Shown in pieces: positions 1 to 6,045 of a stretch of DNA of 16,285 nt. The stretch is from an uncultured Eubacteriales bacterium (GTDB lineage Bacteria > Bacillota > Clostridia > TANB77 > CAG-508), in contig CACWHO010000008.1 of NCBI GenBank assembly GCA_902760765.1, positions 1-16,285 of the forward strand, in the 5' to 3' direction. The notes beneath the pieces were generated by a model. The model had not been told where the DNA came from and made no database searches. It was given only the letters and a program-made list of their open reading frames with translations. The number at the start of each line of letters is the position of its first letter. Position 1 is the first letter of the stretch. A program made the translations under genes and the position numbers.

Positions 1-4
1 TTAA

Positions 5-559
5 ATGTTTAAACTAGATGTTAATTGTAATAAAATAAATAAAACATGTACATTAAATGTCTATGAAGTAAAAAATAAAATTAATAATAATATTCTACAA
101 TGTGAAGGAGTTATAGGAATAAATGGAATAGAAAAAGAAAAAGATGGAGATTTAAAAACTCCAATTGGAATATTTAAAATTCAAGAAACTGCATATGGCA
201 TAAAAGAAAGACCGTCCAAATGTAAGTTTAATAAATATATACAAATAAAAAATGGAATGATCTGGCGATGCGACCCAACAAAGCCAGATTATAATACATT
301 TAAAATGAAAAAAGACTTGCCAAAAGGATGGACAAATAAATATGATGAAGATTTATTTAAATATGGAAAAGTTTACAATTATTTTCTAGACATTGGTTAT
401 AATTTAGAAAAAATTCCATATAAAGGAAGTGCAATTTTTTTACATTGTTGGAAAAATAACACTACTCCAACACATGGATGTATCGCAATTGCTGAATCTA
501 ATATGAAAAAAATACTCCAAACAATAGACCCTAAAAATAGTTATATTATTATACATTAA
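5..559 (+). CDS. YkuD-type L,D-transpeptidase family protein
   Basis: This is a 184-residue protein of the L,D-transpeptidase (YkuD/ErfK) family, which forms or remodels 3-3 peptide cross-links in peptidoglycan outside the membrane. The segment around residues 47-64 (GDLKTPIGIFKI and AYG) matches the conserved KTPxGxF block. The catalytic region is at residues 145-162, with H147 in FLHCW and the H157-G158-C159 triad; C159 would be the nucleophile. No signal peptide or membrane helix is visible, which is odd for an extracellular enzyme. An in-frame TAA lies directly before the ATG (positions 2-4), so either the gene starts here or a longer N-terminus lies in another frame outside the window. 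The ribosome binding site is beyond the window edge. A hairpin follows the stop. Family assignment is firm; the exact substrate is inferred. Confidence 0.85.
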   Translation: MFKLDVNCNKINKTCTLNVYEVKNKINNNILQCEGVIGINGIEKEKDGDLKTPIGIFKIQETAYGIKERPSKCKFNKYIQIKNGMIWRCDPTKPDYNTFKMKKDLPKGWTNKYDEDLFKYGKVYNYFLDIGYNLEKIPYKGSAIFLHCWKNNTTPTHGCIAIAESNMKKILQTIDPKNSYIIIH

Positions 560-572
560 TAAACTGATTTAT

Positions 573-604
573 CTTATATAAAAACTTTTTATATAAGCAC
601 TTTT
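573..604 (+). terminator. Probable terminator after the L,D-transpeptidase gene
   Basis: A hairpin with a 10-bp stem (CTTATATAAA / TTTATATAAG) and a 5-nt loop spans 573-597. It is followed, after three bases, by TTTT. The stem is nearly all A/T and the T tract is weak, so termination strength is uncertain. Confidence 0.45.
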
Positions 605-648
605 CTCAATATTGCAACTAAAAATATATAATGATTTTAACAGTTCTA

Positions 649-672
649 ATAATCTTTATACCTGAATACAAT
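649..672 (+). promoter_or_regulatory. Candidate SigE-like promoter of spoIIID
   Basis: AATACAAT at 665-672 resembles the SigE -10 consensus CATACAHT and lies 33 bases before the spoIIID start. An ATA at 649-651 could serve as the -35 core, but the -35 match is poor. In Bacillus subtilis spoIIID is transcribed by SigE, which is the main reason to propose this site. The match is suggestive only. Confidence 0.3.
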
Positions 673-705
673 TAAACAAAAGTATTCGTATGGGGGTTTG
701 ACAAT

Positions 706-979
706 ATGAAAGGTATATCAATAGATGAACGTGCTACAACACTTGCACATTATATTATAGATTCAAAAGATACAGTAAGAGGAGCTGCAAAAAAATTTCG
801 GCATTTCAAAAAGTACAGTACATAAAGATGTTTCAAGTCGTCTAAAAAAGATAAATCCTGCATTGGCAAAAGAAGTAAGAATTATTTTGGACAAAAACAA
901 GGCAGAAAGACACATAAGAGGGGGAATGGCAACTAAACTTAAATATAGTAAAATAAAGGAGAAGAACAACATAAAATAA
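706..979 (+). pseudogene. spoIIID: Sporulation transcriptional regulator SpoIIID, frameshifted
   Basis: SpoIIID is the mother-cell DNA-binding regulator that tunes SigE and SigK genes during sporulation. The ATG at 706 begins MKGISIDERATTLAHYIIDS, but this frame stops at 823-825 (TAA) after 39 residues. The rest continues one base out of frame from about 800: GISKSTVHKDVSSRLKKINP and then RHIRGGMATKLKY, ending at 977-979. These are the family's helix-turn-helix and C-terminal basic region. The break is at an A7 run (789-795) followed by TTTC. Removing one A gives ..AAKNFGISKSTVHKD; removing C799 gives ..AAKKFGISK. The restored protein would be 90 residues, close to the 93 of B. subtilis. No start codon would rescue the downstream part with its helix-turn-helix. 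It could be an assembly error, a real inactivation, or a gene read by slippage. A G-rich stretch at 692-696 is the only ribosome binding site candidate. It is followed by a strong terminator and yabG. Confidence 0.9.
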
Positions 980-991
980 ATTTTTAAATGT

Positions 992-1022
992 AAATACTAT
1001 TAGATTATCTAATAGTATTTTT
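992..1022 (+). terminator. Rho-independent terminator after spoIIID
   Basis: A perfect 13-bp stem (992-1004 with 1008-1020) has a 3-nt TTA loop and is followed by a short T tract. It isolates spoIIID from yabG. Confidence 0.8.
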
Positions 1023-1027
1023 GTATC

Positions 1028-1053
1028 ACTAAAACTGAAGTAGACATAAAATA
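1028..1053 (+). promoter_or_regulatory. Candidate SigK-like promoter of yabG
   Basis: CATAAAATA at 1045-1053 fits the SigK -10 consensus CATANNNTA exactly, and an AC at 1028-1029 sits 15 bases upstream as a possible -35. It lies between the spoIIID terminator and the yabG ribosome binding site. In B. subtilis yabG is transcribed by SigK, so the location supports the call. The motif is short and A/T-rich, so chance matches are possible. Confidence 0.45.
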
Positions 1054-1081
1054 TATAAAGGCTAAATATGAGGTGATACAA

Positions 1082-1663
1082 ATGGGAATAGGAGACAATA
1101 GAAAAATAACAAAACATAAATATATTACAGGGAAAATATTACACTTGGATGGAGATAAAAGATATTCACAAAGGTCAGAATATTATTATAGAAGACTGGG
1201 ATTAAATGCAATTGTAAAATATATTCCAGAAAAAGACCAACCAAGAGTAGTATATAAGTTATTAATTAATTACATGCCTGATATTTTAATAATTACAGGA
1301 CATGATACAATGTACAAAAAAGGAACAAATTTAAACGATATATATAATTATAAAAATTCAAAACATTTTATTGAAACAGTAAAACAAGCTAGAAAATTTG
1401 ATTTAATATATAATAGAAAGACAGTGATTTTTGCTGGTGCATGTCAAAGCTATTTTGAAGGATTAATGTATGCAGGTGCAAATTTTGCTTCATCACCTTC
1501 AAGAATTTTAATTGATTATTTAGACCCATTAATAATTGCAAGAGAAGTTGCTACAACAGAACAGCATCAATATATAAGTATTGATGATATATCAAAAAAA
1601 CTTAGAGATGGGAAGAAAGGCGTTGGTGGAGTAGGTTCTAATGGAAAAATGATAGTATTGTAA
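1082..1663 (+). CDS. yabG: Sporulation-specific protease YabG (short form)
   Basis: YabG is a mother-cell protease (peptidase family U57) that processes spore coat and cortex-related proteins. The 193-residue product carries the family's conserved blocks: GKILHLDGD at residues 17-25, DILIITGHD at 67-75 with H74, the NSKHFIETV block near residue 92, FAGACQS at 118-123 with the presumed catalytic C121, and GANFASSPSR at 132-141. The C-terminal GKKGVGGVGSNG is also typical. Other YabG proteins are about 290 residues; here roughly the first 90-95 residues are absent and the protein begins just before GKILHLDGD. I chose ATG 1082 because GAGGTG (1070-1075) sits 6 bases upstream; an in-frame GTG at 1073 lies inside that site. 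A terminator ends at 1022, so the missing domain is not encoded just upstream. There is no clear terminator before veg. Confidence 0.9.
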   Translation: MGIGDNRKITKHKYITGKILHLDGDKRYSQRSEYYYRRLGLNAIVKYIPEKDQPRVVYKLLINYMPDILIITGHDTMYKKGTNLNDIYNYKNSKHFIETVKQARKFDLIYNRKTVIFAGACQSYFEGLMYAGANFASSPSRILIDYLDPLIIAREVATTEQHQYISIDDISKKLRDGKKGVGGVGSNGKMIVL

Positions 1664-1687
1664 CACAAAAGTAACATATTTGTAACA
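1660..1687 (+). repeat. Three GTAACA boxes phased at 11 bp
   Basis: GTAACA occurs at 1660-1665, 1671-1676 and 1682-1687, exactly one helical turn apart. The outer two lie inside a 12-bp direct repeat TTGTAACACAAA (1658-1669 and 1680-1691). The array overlaps the yabG stop and lies about 80 bp before the veg -35 element. A regulator-binding array is possible, but nothing in the sequence identifies the protein. Confidence 0.5.
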
Positions 1688-1766
1688 CAAATACAAAATT
1701 ATAGAAAAAAGACCTGCATTACCTTTAAATGAAGGAACATATTAAAAACATTACGAACAAACATTT

Positions 1767-1795
1767 TTGACTTTTTTGTCAAATTTTGCTATAAT
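1767..1795 (+). promoter_or_regulatory. Strong SigA-type promoter of veg
   Basis: TTGACT (1767-1772), a 17-bp spacer, and TATAAT (1790-1795) preceded by TG at 1787-1788 form an extended -10 promoter close to consensus. The -35 lies inside an inverted repeat, TTTGAC-N6-GTCAAA (1766-1783), whose spacer is all T. The veg promoter is also very strong in B. subtilis. Confidence 0.85.
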
Positions 1796-1824
1796 CAAAC
1801 CATCTTAAAGGAGTTGATGTTAGC

Positions 1825-2127
1825 ATGATTTGTAAAACAGACATTTCAAATTTAAAAACTGATATTTCAGACAAAATAGGTCAAAAGATAATTGTTAAGG
1901 GTTCACTTGGAAGAAGTAGAACTTTTGAAAAAGAGGCAACATTAGAAAAAGCATATCCTAACATTTTTGTTGTTAGATATGAAGAAAATAATAGGAATGT
2001 AACTTATAGCTATACAGATGTACTAACGAGAACAGTAGAAGTTGATGTTTTTGATGGAGAGGCATATAGTCCTTTAGTTCCACCACAACCAGAGATAAAA
2101 AGGAAAAAATATGATATTATGGTATAA
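1825..2127 (+). CDS. veg: Veg family protein (biofilm/sporulation-associated)
   Basis: This 100-residue protein matches the Veg family. The conserved run is DKIGQKIIVKGSLGRSR (near residues 12-30), then the TLEKAYPNIFVVRYEE block and VTYSYTDVLTRTVEV (about 59-73). Veg forms a small SH3-like beta-barrel; in B. subtilis it stimulates biofilm matrix genes by antagonising SinR and affects spore outgrowth. The role here is inferred from that. The start is ATG 1825 with AAAGGAG at 1807-1813. It follows yabG, the same order as in B. subtilis, and has its own strong promoter and its own terminator, so it is probably monocistronic and highly expressed. The C-terminal tail (PLVPPQPEIKRKKYDIMV) is longer than in the B. 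subtilis protein. Confidence 0.9.
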   Translation: MICKTDISNLKTDISDKIGQKIIVKGSLGRSRTFEKEATLEKAYPNIFVVRYEENNRNVTYSYTDVLTRTVEVDVFDGEAYSPLVPPQPEIKRKKYDIMV

Positions 2128-2132
2128 AAATT

Positions 2133-2164
2133 AAAAATAGTGCCTTTAAAGGTACTATTTTTTT
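2133..2164 (+). terminator. Rho-independent terminator after veg
   Basis: A 12-bp stem (2133-2144 with 2151-2162, one G-U pair) has a 6-nt loop TTTAAA and a continuous T tract through 2164. It is a strong intrinsic terminator. Confidence 0.85.
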
Positions 2165-2173
2165 GTCAAAATG

Positions 2174-2201
2174 TTGAAAAATATTGAAAATAGTATATAA
2201 T
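2174..2201 (+). promoter_or_regulatory. SigA-type promoter of rnc
   Basis: TTGAAA (2174-2179), a 16-bp spacer and TATAAT (2196-2201) lie just after the veg terminator and 64 bases before the rnc start. Confidence 0.65.
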
Positions 2202-2265
2202 ATATAAGACAATAAATAGCATATTTGAAACTATAGCATAAATTATCTAGGTTAAGGAGTGAGAA

Positions 2266-2946
2266 ATGAAACTAGAAACATTAGAAACATTAGAAAAAAA
2301 TATAGGATATAAATTTAAAGATATTGAACTATTAAAAAATGCACTTACACATACATCATATGCATATGAACATGGAGTTGCAAGTAACGAAAAGCTTGAA
2401 TTTTTAGGTGATAGTATATTAGAATTTGTATCAAGTGAATATATGTATAAAAAATATACAAATTTGCAAGAAGGAGAATTGACTAAAGTTAGAGCAGCAG
2501 TAGTTTGTGAGAATAGCTTATATAAAATAGCATTGTTACACAATTTTAGTGAGTTCTTATATTTAGGTAAATCAGAAATTGTAACAGGCGGGAGAAAAAG
2601 GAAAGCAATACTTGCAGATAGTGTAGAAGCAGTAATAGCAGCAATGTTTATTGATGGAGGCTTAGAGCCTGCTAAAAAATTTATAATTGAAAATTTAAAA
2701 GATGAAATTGAACAAGCAACAAAACATGTTGGGGAAAAAGATTATAAAACTGTTTTACAAGAAGAGTTACAAAAAAATGGAGAGGTCAAAATAGAATATA
2801 AAATAATTGGGGAAAAAGGACCTGACCATGATAAAACATTTAAAGCAGAAGTATGTTTAAATGGAAAAAAATTAGCAGAAGGTATTGGAAAAAGTAAAAA
2901 AAGTGCTGAAATGCAAGCAGCAAAAATAGCCTTAGAGAATATTTAA
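2266..2946 (+). CDS. rnc: Ribonuclease III
   Basis: RNase III cleaves double-stranded RNA during rRNA processing and antisense RNA decay, acting as a cytoplasmic homodimer with Mg2+. The 226-residue length is typical. The N-terminal RIIID domain (about 1-150) has the signature NEKLEFLGDS at 41-50, with catalytic E45 and D49, and the second metal-binding pair D118 and E121 in LADSVEAVIAA. The C-terminal double-stranded RNA-binding domain covers about 158-226 and includes GPDHDKTF and GIGKSKKSAEMQAAKIALE. The start is ATG 2266 with AAGGAG at 2254-2259. It precedes a radical SAM gene, an arrangement common in Clostridia, but smc does not follow here. Confidence 0.97.
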   Translation: MKLETLETLEKNIGYKFKDIELLKNALTHTSYAYEHGVASNEKLEFLGDSILEFVSSEYMYKKYTNLQEGELTKVRAAVVCENSLYKIALLHNFSEFLYLGKSEIVTGGRKRKAILADSVEAVIAAMFIDGGLEPAKKFIIENLKDEIEQATKHVGEKDYKTVLQEELQKNGEVKIEYKIIGEKGPDHDKTFKAEVCLNGKKLAEGIGKSKKSAEMQAAKIALENI

Positions 2947-3007
2947 AAATAAATTGAAATACCATTAAAAAAATTAATTATTGCATAAAATGAAAGGTAA
3001 TTTGTAT

Positions 3008-4051
3008 ATGAAAAAAGAATATATTATTCCAGTTTTTGTTCCACATTTAGGATGCCCAAATGACTGTGTATTTTGCAATCAAAATTCAATAAGTGGACAA
3101 AAAAATAAAATGACAAGTAAAAAAGCAAAAGAAATAATTGAATATCATTTAAAGAATATAAAAGAAAATGATGCTAAAAAAGAAATAGCTTTTTTTGGAG
3201 GTAGTTTTACAGGAATTGATTCAAAAGAACAAGAAGATTTATTAAAAACAGCATATGAATATGTTAAAGATGGGAAAGTTGATAGTATTAGAATTTCAAC
3301 AAGACCGGATTACATTAATAAAGAAGTATTAAAAAGACTAAAAAAATATGGAGTCAAAACAATAGAACTTGGTGTTCAATCAGCAAATAATTATATACTA
3401 AAAAGGTCAAACAGAGGACATACATTTGAAGATGTAAAAAAGGCATCAAGACTAATAAGATGGTATGGGTTTAATCTTGGACATCAAATGATGGTTGGAC
3501 TTCCAGAAAGCAGTAGAATAGATGAAATAAATACTGCAAAAGCACTAATAAAATTAAAACCTAAAATGGTTAGAATTTATCCGGTATTAGTTATAAAAGG
3601 AACAGAGCTTGAAAAAGAATATAAAAAAGGAACATATGAACCACTTACAGTTGTACAAGCAGTTGAAACTTGTAAAGAATTAGTAAAAATGTTTGATAAA
3701 AAGCATATTGATGTTATAAGAGTTGGACTACAAAATACTGATGAAATATGTAATCCAGGAGAAGAAAAGAGTGAAGTTGTAGCAGGACCATTTCATCCAG
3801 CATTTAGACAACTTGTTGAATCTGGATTATGGTATGATTCAATTGTAGAAAAAATAAAAAAATTAAATGTAAAAGTTAAAGAAGTAGTTGTAACTGTAAA
3901 CCCAGCAGATGTAAATAATGTGGTTGGACATAAAAAAGAAAATATCAAAAAAATGAAAGAGACATATGAAGTTGATTTAAAAGTAAAACAAGATGAAAAA
4001 ATAAAACAAGGAAAATCAAAAATTGAAGTTACAAAAACATATAATAATTAA
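3008..4051 (+). CDS. Elp3-like radical SAM protein
   Basis: This 347-residue radical SAM enzyme binds a [4Fe-4S] cluster through C16-x3-C20-x2-C23 (GCPNDCVFCNQ). A glycine-rich SAM-binding segment FFGGSFTG follows, then the barrel motif ISTRPDYIN and the TIELGVQS strand. The C-terminal region (GPFHPAFRQLVESGLWYD, then the lysine-rich tail) matches the radical SAM C-terminal domain of Elp3-like proteins. There is no acetyltransferase domain, so it is not a full Elp3. Such proteins are found beside rnc in many Clostridia; a tRNA or other nucleic-acid modification role is plausible but unproven. I chose ATG 3008 because GAAAGG (2992-2997) lies 10 bases upstream and the protein then begins MKKEYIIPVFVPHLGC. 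Longer in-frame starts at 2981 (TTG) and 2990 (ATG) lack a ribosome binding site. The 61-bp gap from rnc suggests co-transcription. Confidence 0.85.
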   Translation: MKKEYIIPVFVPHLGCPNDCVFCNQNSISGQKNKMTSKKAKEIIEYHLKNIKENDAKKEIAFFGGSFTGIDSKEQEDLLKTAYEYVKDGKVDSIRISTRPDYINKEVLKRLKKYGVKTIELGVQSANNYILKRSNRGHTFEDVKKASRLIRWYGFNLGHQMMVGLPESSRIDEINTAKALIKLKPKMVRIYPVLVIKGTELEKEYKKGTYEPLTVVQAVETCKELVKMFDKKHIDVIRVGLQNTDEICNPGEEKSEVVAGPFHPAFRQLVESGLWYDSIVEKIKKLNVKVKEVVVTVNPADVNNVVGHKKENIKKMKETYEVDLKVKQDEKIKQGKSKIEVTKTYNN

Positions 4052-4072
4052 AAAATATATGAATTAGAATAT

Positions 4073-4113
4073 AATCACCAAAATTACTAATAATAGTAAT
4101 GATGGTGATTTTT
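4073..4113 (+). terminator. Terminator-like hairpin overlapping the yitT ribosome binding site
   Basis: An 8-bp outer stem (4073-4080 with 4103-4110), a 2x2 internal loop and a 7-bp inner stem (4083-4089 with 4094-4100) are capped by a 4-nt loop. The T tract runs 4109-4113. It looks like an intrinsic terminator for the radical SAM gene. Its 3' arm contains GGTGAT (4104-4109), the only ribosome binding site for yitT at 4114, so the same structure could also block yitT translation. Confidence 0.7.
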
Positions 4114-4962
4114 ATGATTAAAAACAAAAAAACAAAAAAATTTATAATTGAAATTTTAGAAACATTAGCTGGTGCAACAATAATGGCATTTGCAACAGCA
4201 TTTTTTCTACTTCCAAATAAACTATCATCAGGAGGTTTTGCAGGGGTTGCTACAATTTTATATTATTTTTTTAAAATTCCAATGGGACAAACAATACTAA
4301 TGTTCAATACACCACTTTTTATATTTGCAGCATATAAATTAGGAAAAGGATTTTTAACAAAGTCTTTAATAGGAACATTAACATATTCATTTATGTTAGA
4401 TATATTTGATAAATTTACACCTTTAACAAATGATAGATTTTTGGCGTGTATTTATGGTGGAATTGTTATCGGAATTGGAACAGCATTTATTTTGAAAGCA
4501 AATGCATCAACTGGGGGGTCAGATTTAATATCAGCAATTGTAAGAAAATACAATCCTAATATTAGAATGGGATATGTAATAACAATAATAGATACAATAA
4601 TTGTTGGTTTAAATATTATTGCATTTAGGCAAATAGAAATAGGTTTATATTCTGCTATTGCGATTTATTTAATGGGAAAGATGATTGATATAGTTTTTGA
4701 AGGAGTTTATTTTACAAAACTTATTTTTATTATTTCAAATAAAAGCGAAGAAATAGCACAAGGCATTTCAGAAAAAGTAAGTAAGGGAACAACAGGACTT
4801 TATGGAAAAGGTATGTATTATAATGAAGCTAAAACAATTTTAATGTGTGCTGCATCAAGGGGAGATGTATCTAAAGTAAAACAGGTCGCAAGAAGTATTG
4901 ACCAACATAGTTTTATTATAATTGTGAATGCAAGAGAGGTAATGGGATTAGGGTTTAAATAA
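4114..4962 (+). CDS. YitT family membrane protein (DUF161/DUF2179)
   Basis: This 282-residue integral membrane protein has the YitT architecture. Several hydrophobic helices lie in the first about 200 residues, including ETLAGATIMAFATAFFLL and a segment rich in glycine and isoleucine around YGGIVIGIGTAFIL. The conserved loop ASTGGSDLIS follows, then a soluble C-terminal DUF2179 domain (from about residue 203, FTKLIFIISN to the end) that ends in REVMGLGFK, a family signature. The biochemical function of the family is not established; a transport role has been proposed. I preferred ATG 4114 because GGTGAT is 4 bases upstream; the earlier ATGs at 4099 and 4102 have no ribosome binding site and lie inside the hairpin. 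It converges with pgeF, with a 15-bp gap and no clear shared terminator. Confidence 0.85.
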   Translation: MIKNKKTKKFIIEILETLAGATIMAFATAFFLLPNKLSSGGFAGVATILYYFFKIPMGQTILMFNTPLFIFAAYKLGKGFLTKSLIGTLTYSFMLDIFDKFTPLTNDRFLACIYGGIVIGIGTAFILKANASTGGSDLISAIVRKYNPNIRMGYVITIIDTIIVGLNIIAFRQIEIGLYSAIAIYLMGKMIDIVFEGVYFTKLIFIISNKSEEIAQGISEKVSKGTTGLYGKGMYYNEAKTILMCAASRGDVSKVKQVARSIDQHSFIIIVNAREVMGLGFK

Positions 4963-4977
4963 AATTTTAAAGTGATA

Positions 4978-5805
4978 TCAATATACTCTACTAATTATAG
5001 CACTTTCCAACCCATAATTTTCCTTTTCAACTCTAAAAGAATGAATTAAATCAGAGTTACATACACTACATAATCCACTATCTATAATATTTTTATCAAT
5101 TAGTCCTATTTTTTTAAATAAAATTTTATTTATTAAAACAGTATCAATTCTCCACTTTTCTTTAACTTGGCTTTTTTCCATTAAATCAGTACTTTGTGAA
5201 ATTTTTAAATCTTGAAATTCTTTCTCAAACATATCTTTTACGTCTTTGTCAACTTCAAAATGACATTTTCTAATACTTGGACAAATACAACAAATTATAT
5301 CTTTTGGGTCACAATTAAATTCTGAAATCATCTTATTTATTGCTTTTGCTCCAATTCTTTGTAAAGTTCCTTTCCATCCTGAATGTACATTTGCAATAAC
5401 TTTAAGTTTAGGGTCATAAAACATAAACAAAATACAATCTGCATTTGATGTTGCTAAAAATATATTTGTTTTGTCTGTTATTAAACCATCTGTTTTTTCA
5501 AATCTCATAAAATCAGAATCTATGTTTTTTACAATTTGAACATTATCTGTATGTGCTTGCCCATTTTTAGCAATTTTTACATCTGTTACTCCTATTGAAT
5601 TTGCTAATTTTTTATAGTTATTAAGTGCTTTTTCTACTTTCTCTTTAGGTAATTTTTCATTTAACTTTTCAGTCCTAAAATCCCAATCTGTTCCTAAAGA
5701 ATATGCATGCTTTATTTCTTTAAATTCAAGTAGCTTTCTAAATTGTAAGTATTGAATTTCATCCTTTTTTATATGAATAACATTTTCATTACTTAAATCT
5801 CTCAT
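4978..5805 (-). CDS. pgeF: Peptidoglycan editing factor PgeF (laccase-domain, YfiH family)
   Basis: PgeF proteins are Cys/His enzymes of the multicopper-oxidase-like laccase-domain family. In E. coli the enzyme edits cell-wall precursors that carry L-Ser in place of L-Ala; related members act on purine nucleosides. The 275-residue product has the metal-binding residues H85 (GQAHTDNV), C124 (TSNADCILF) and H141 (HSGWKGTLQRI), plus the CPSIRKCHFEV segment at 175-185 and the C-terminal CNSDLIHSFRVEK. The start is ATG at 5805 with AGAGGT (plus-strand 5812-5817) 6 bases upstream. Nearby cell-wall enzymes (L,D-transpeptidase, S66 carboxypeptidase) are not in the same operon. It is divergent from the Rpn gene. 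Confidence 0.9.
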   Translation of the reverse strand: MRDLSNENVIHIKKDEIQYLQFRKLLEFKEIKHAYSLGTDWDFRTEKLNEKLPKEKVEKALNNYKKLANSIGVTDVKIAKNGQAHTDNVQIVKNIDSDFMRFEKTDGLITDKTNIFLATSNADCILFMFYDPKLKVIANVHSGWKGTLQRIGAKAINKMISEFNCDPKDIICCICPSIRKCHFEVDKDVKDMFEKEFQDLKISQSTDLMEKSQVKEKWRIDTVLINKILFKKIGLIDKNIIDSGLCSVCNSDLIHSFRVEKENYGLESAIISRVY

Positions 5806-5872
5806 AAATATACCTCTATTTTTTATTATTTTAGTCTATAAATAATTTTTTATTCTCCTTTTGACTGGATTT

Positions 5873-5901
5873 AATATATCATATTTTTGCTTTTAAAACA
5901 A
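5873..5901 (-). promoter_or_regulatory. Candidate SigA-type promoter of pgeF
   Basis: Read on the minus strand, TTGTTT (5901-5896), a 17-bp spacer and TATATT (5878-5873) lie 68 bases before the pgeF start. Confidence 0.45.
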
Positions 5902-5916
5902 TCTTATGACTAAATA

Positions 5917-5945
5917 TTGTATTTTACTTTAATACATGATAGAAT
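5917..5945 (+). promoter_or_regulatory. Candidate SigA-type promoter of the Rpn gene
   Basis: TTGTAT (5917-5922), a 17-bp spacer and TAGAAT (5940-5945) face the Rpn gene. The implied leader is about 95 nt. It contains TTTCAAA at 5960, 5974 and 5998 and a small hairpin, TGGC-AATTC-GCCA. Confidence 0.5.
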
Positions 5946-6045
5946 ATAGTCAAATTTTATTTCAAATGTTTAATTTCAAACTGGCAATTCGCCAAGATTT
6001 CAAAGTGTTAAAATCAATAAAAAAAAAAGAAAGAGAGGGATGCTT

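Noticed and set aside
763..1117. Two minus-strand open frames (763-972 and 842-1117)
   Set aside because: They lie opposite the frameshifted spoIIID and its terminator. The hydrophobic F/L/S/Y-rich composition is what A-rich coding sequence gives on the reverse strand.
2247..2543. Minus-strand open frame opposite rnc
   Set aside because: It is a shadow of a clear RNase III gene, with no ribosome binding site or family resemblance.
4099..4113. Earlier in-frame ATGs for yitT at 4099 and 4102
   Set aside because: There is no ribosome binding site before them and they fall inside the hairpin; ATG 4114 has GGTGAT at the right distance.
5840..5862. AAGGAG on the minus strand in the pgeF leader, as if for a small leader peptide
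   Set aside because: No ATG, GTG or TTG follows at a usable distance. Only an ATT with a few codons is possible.
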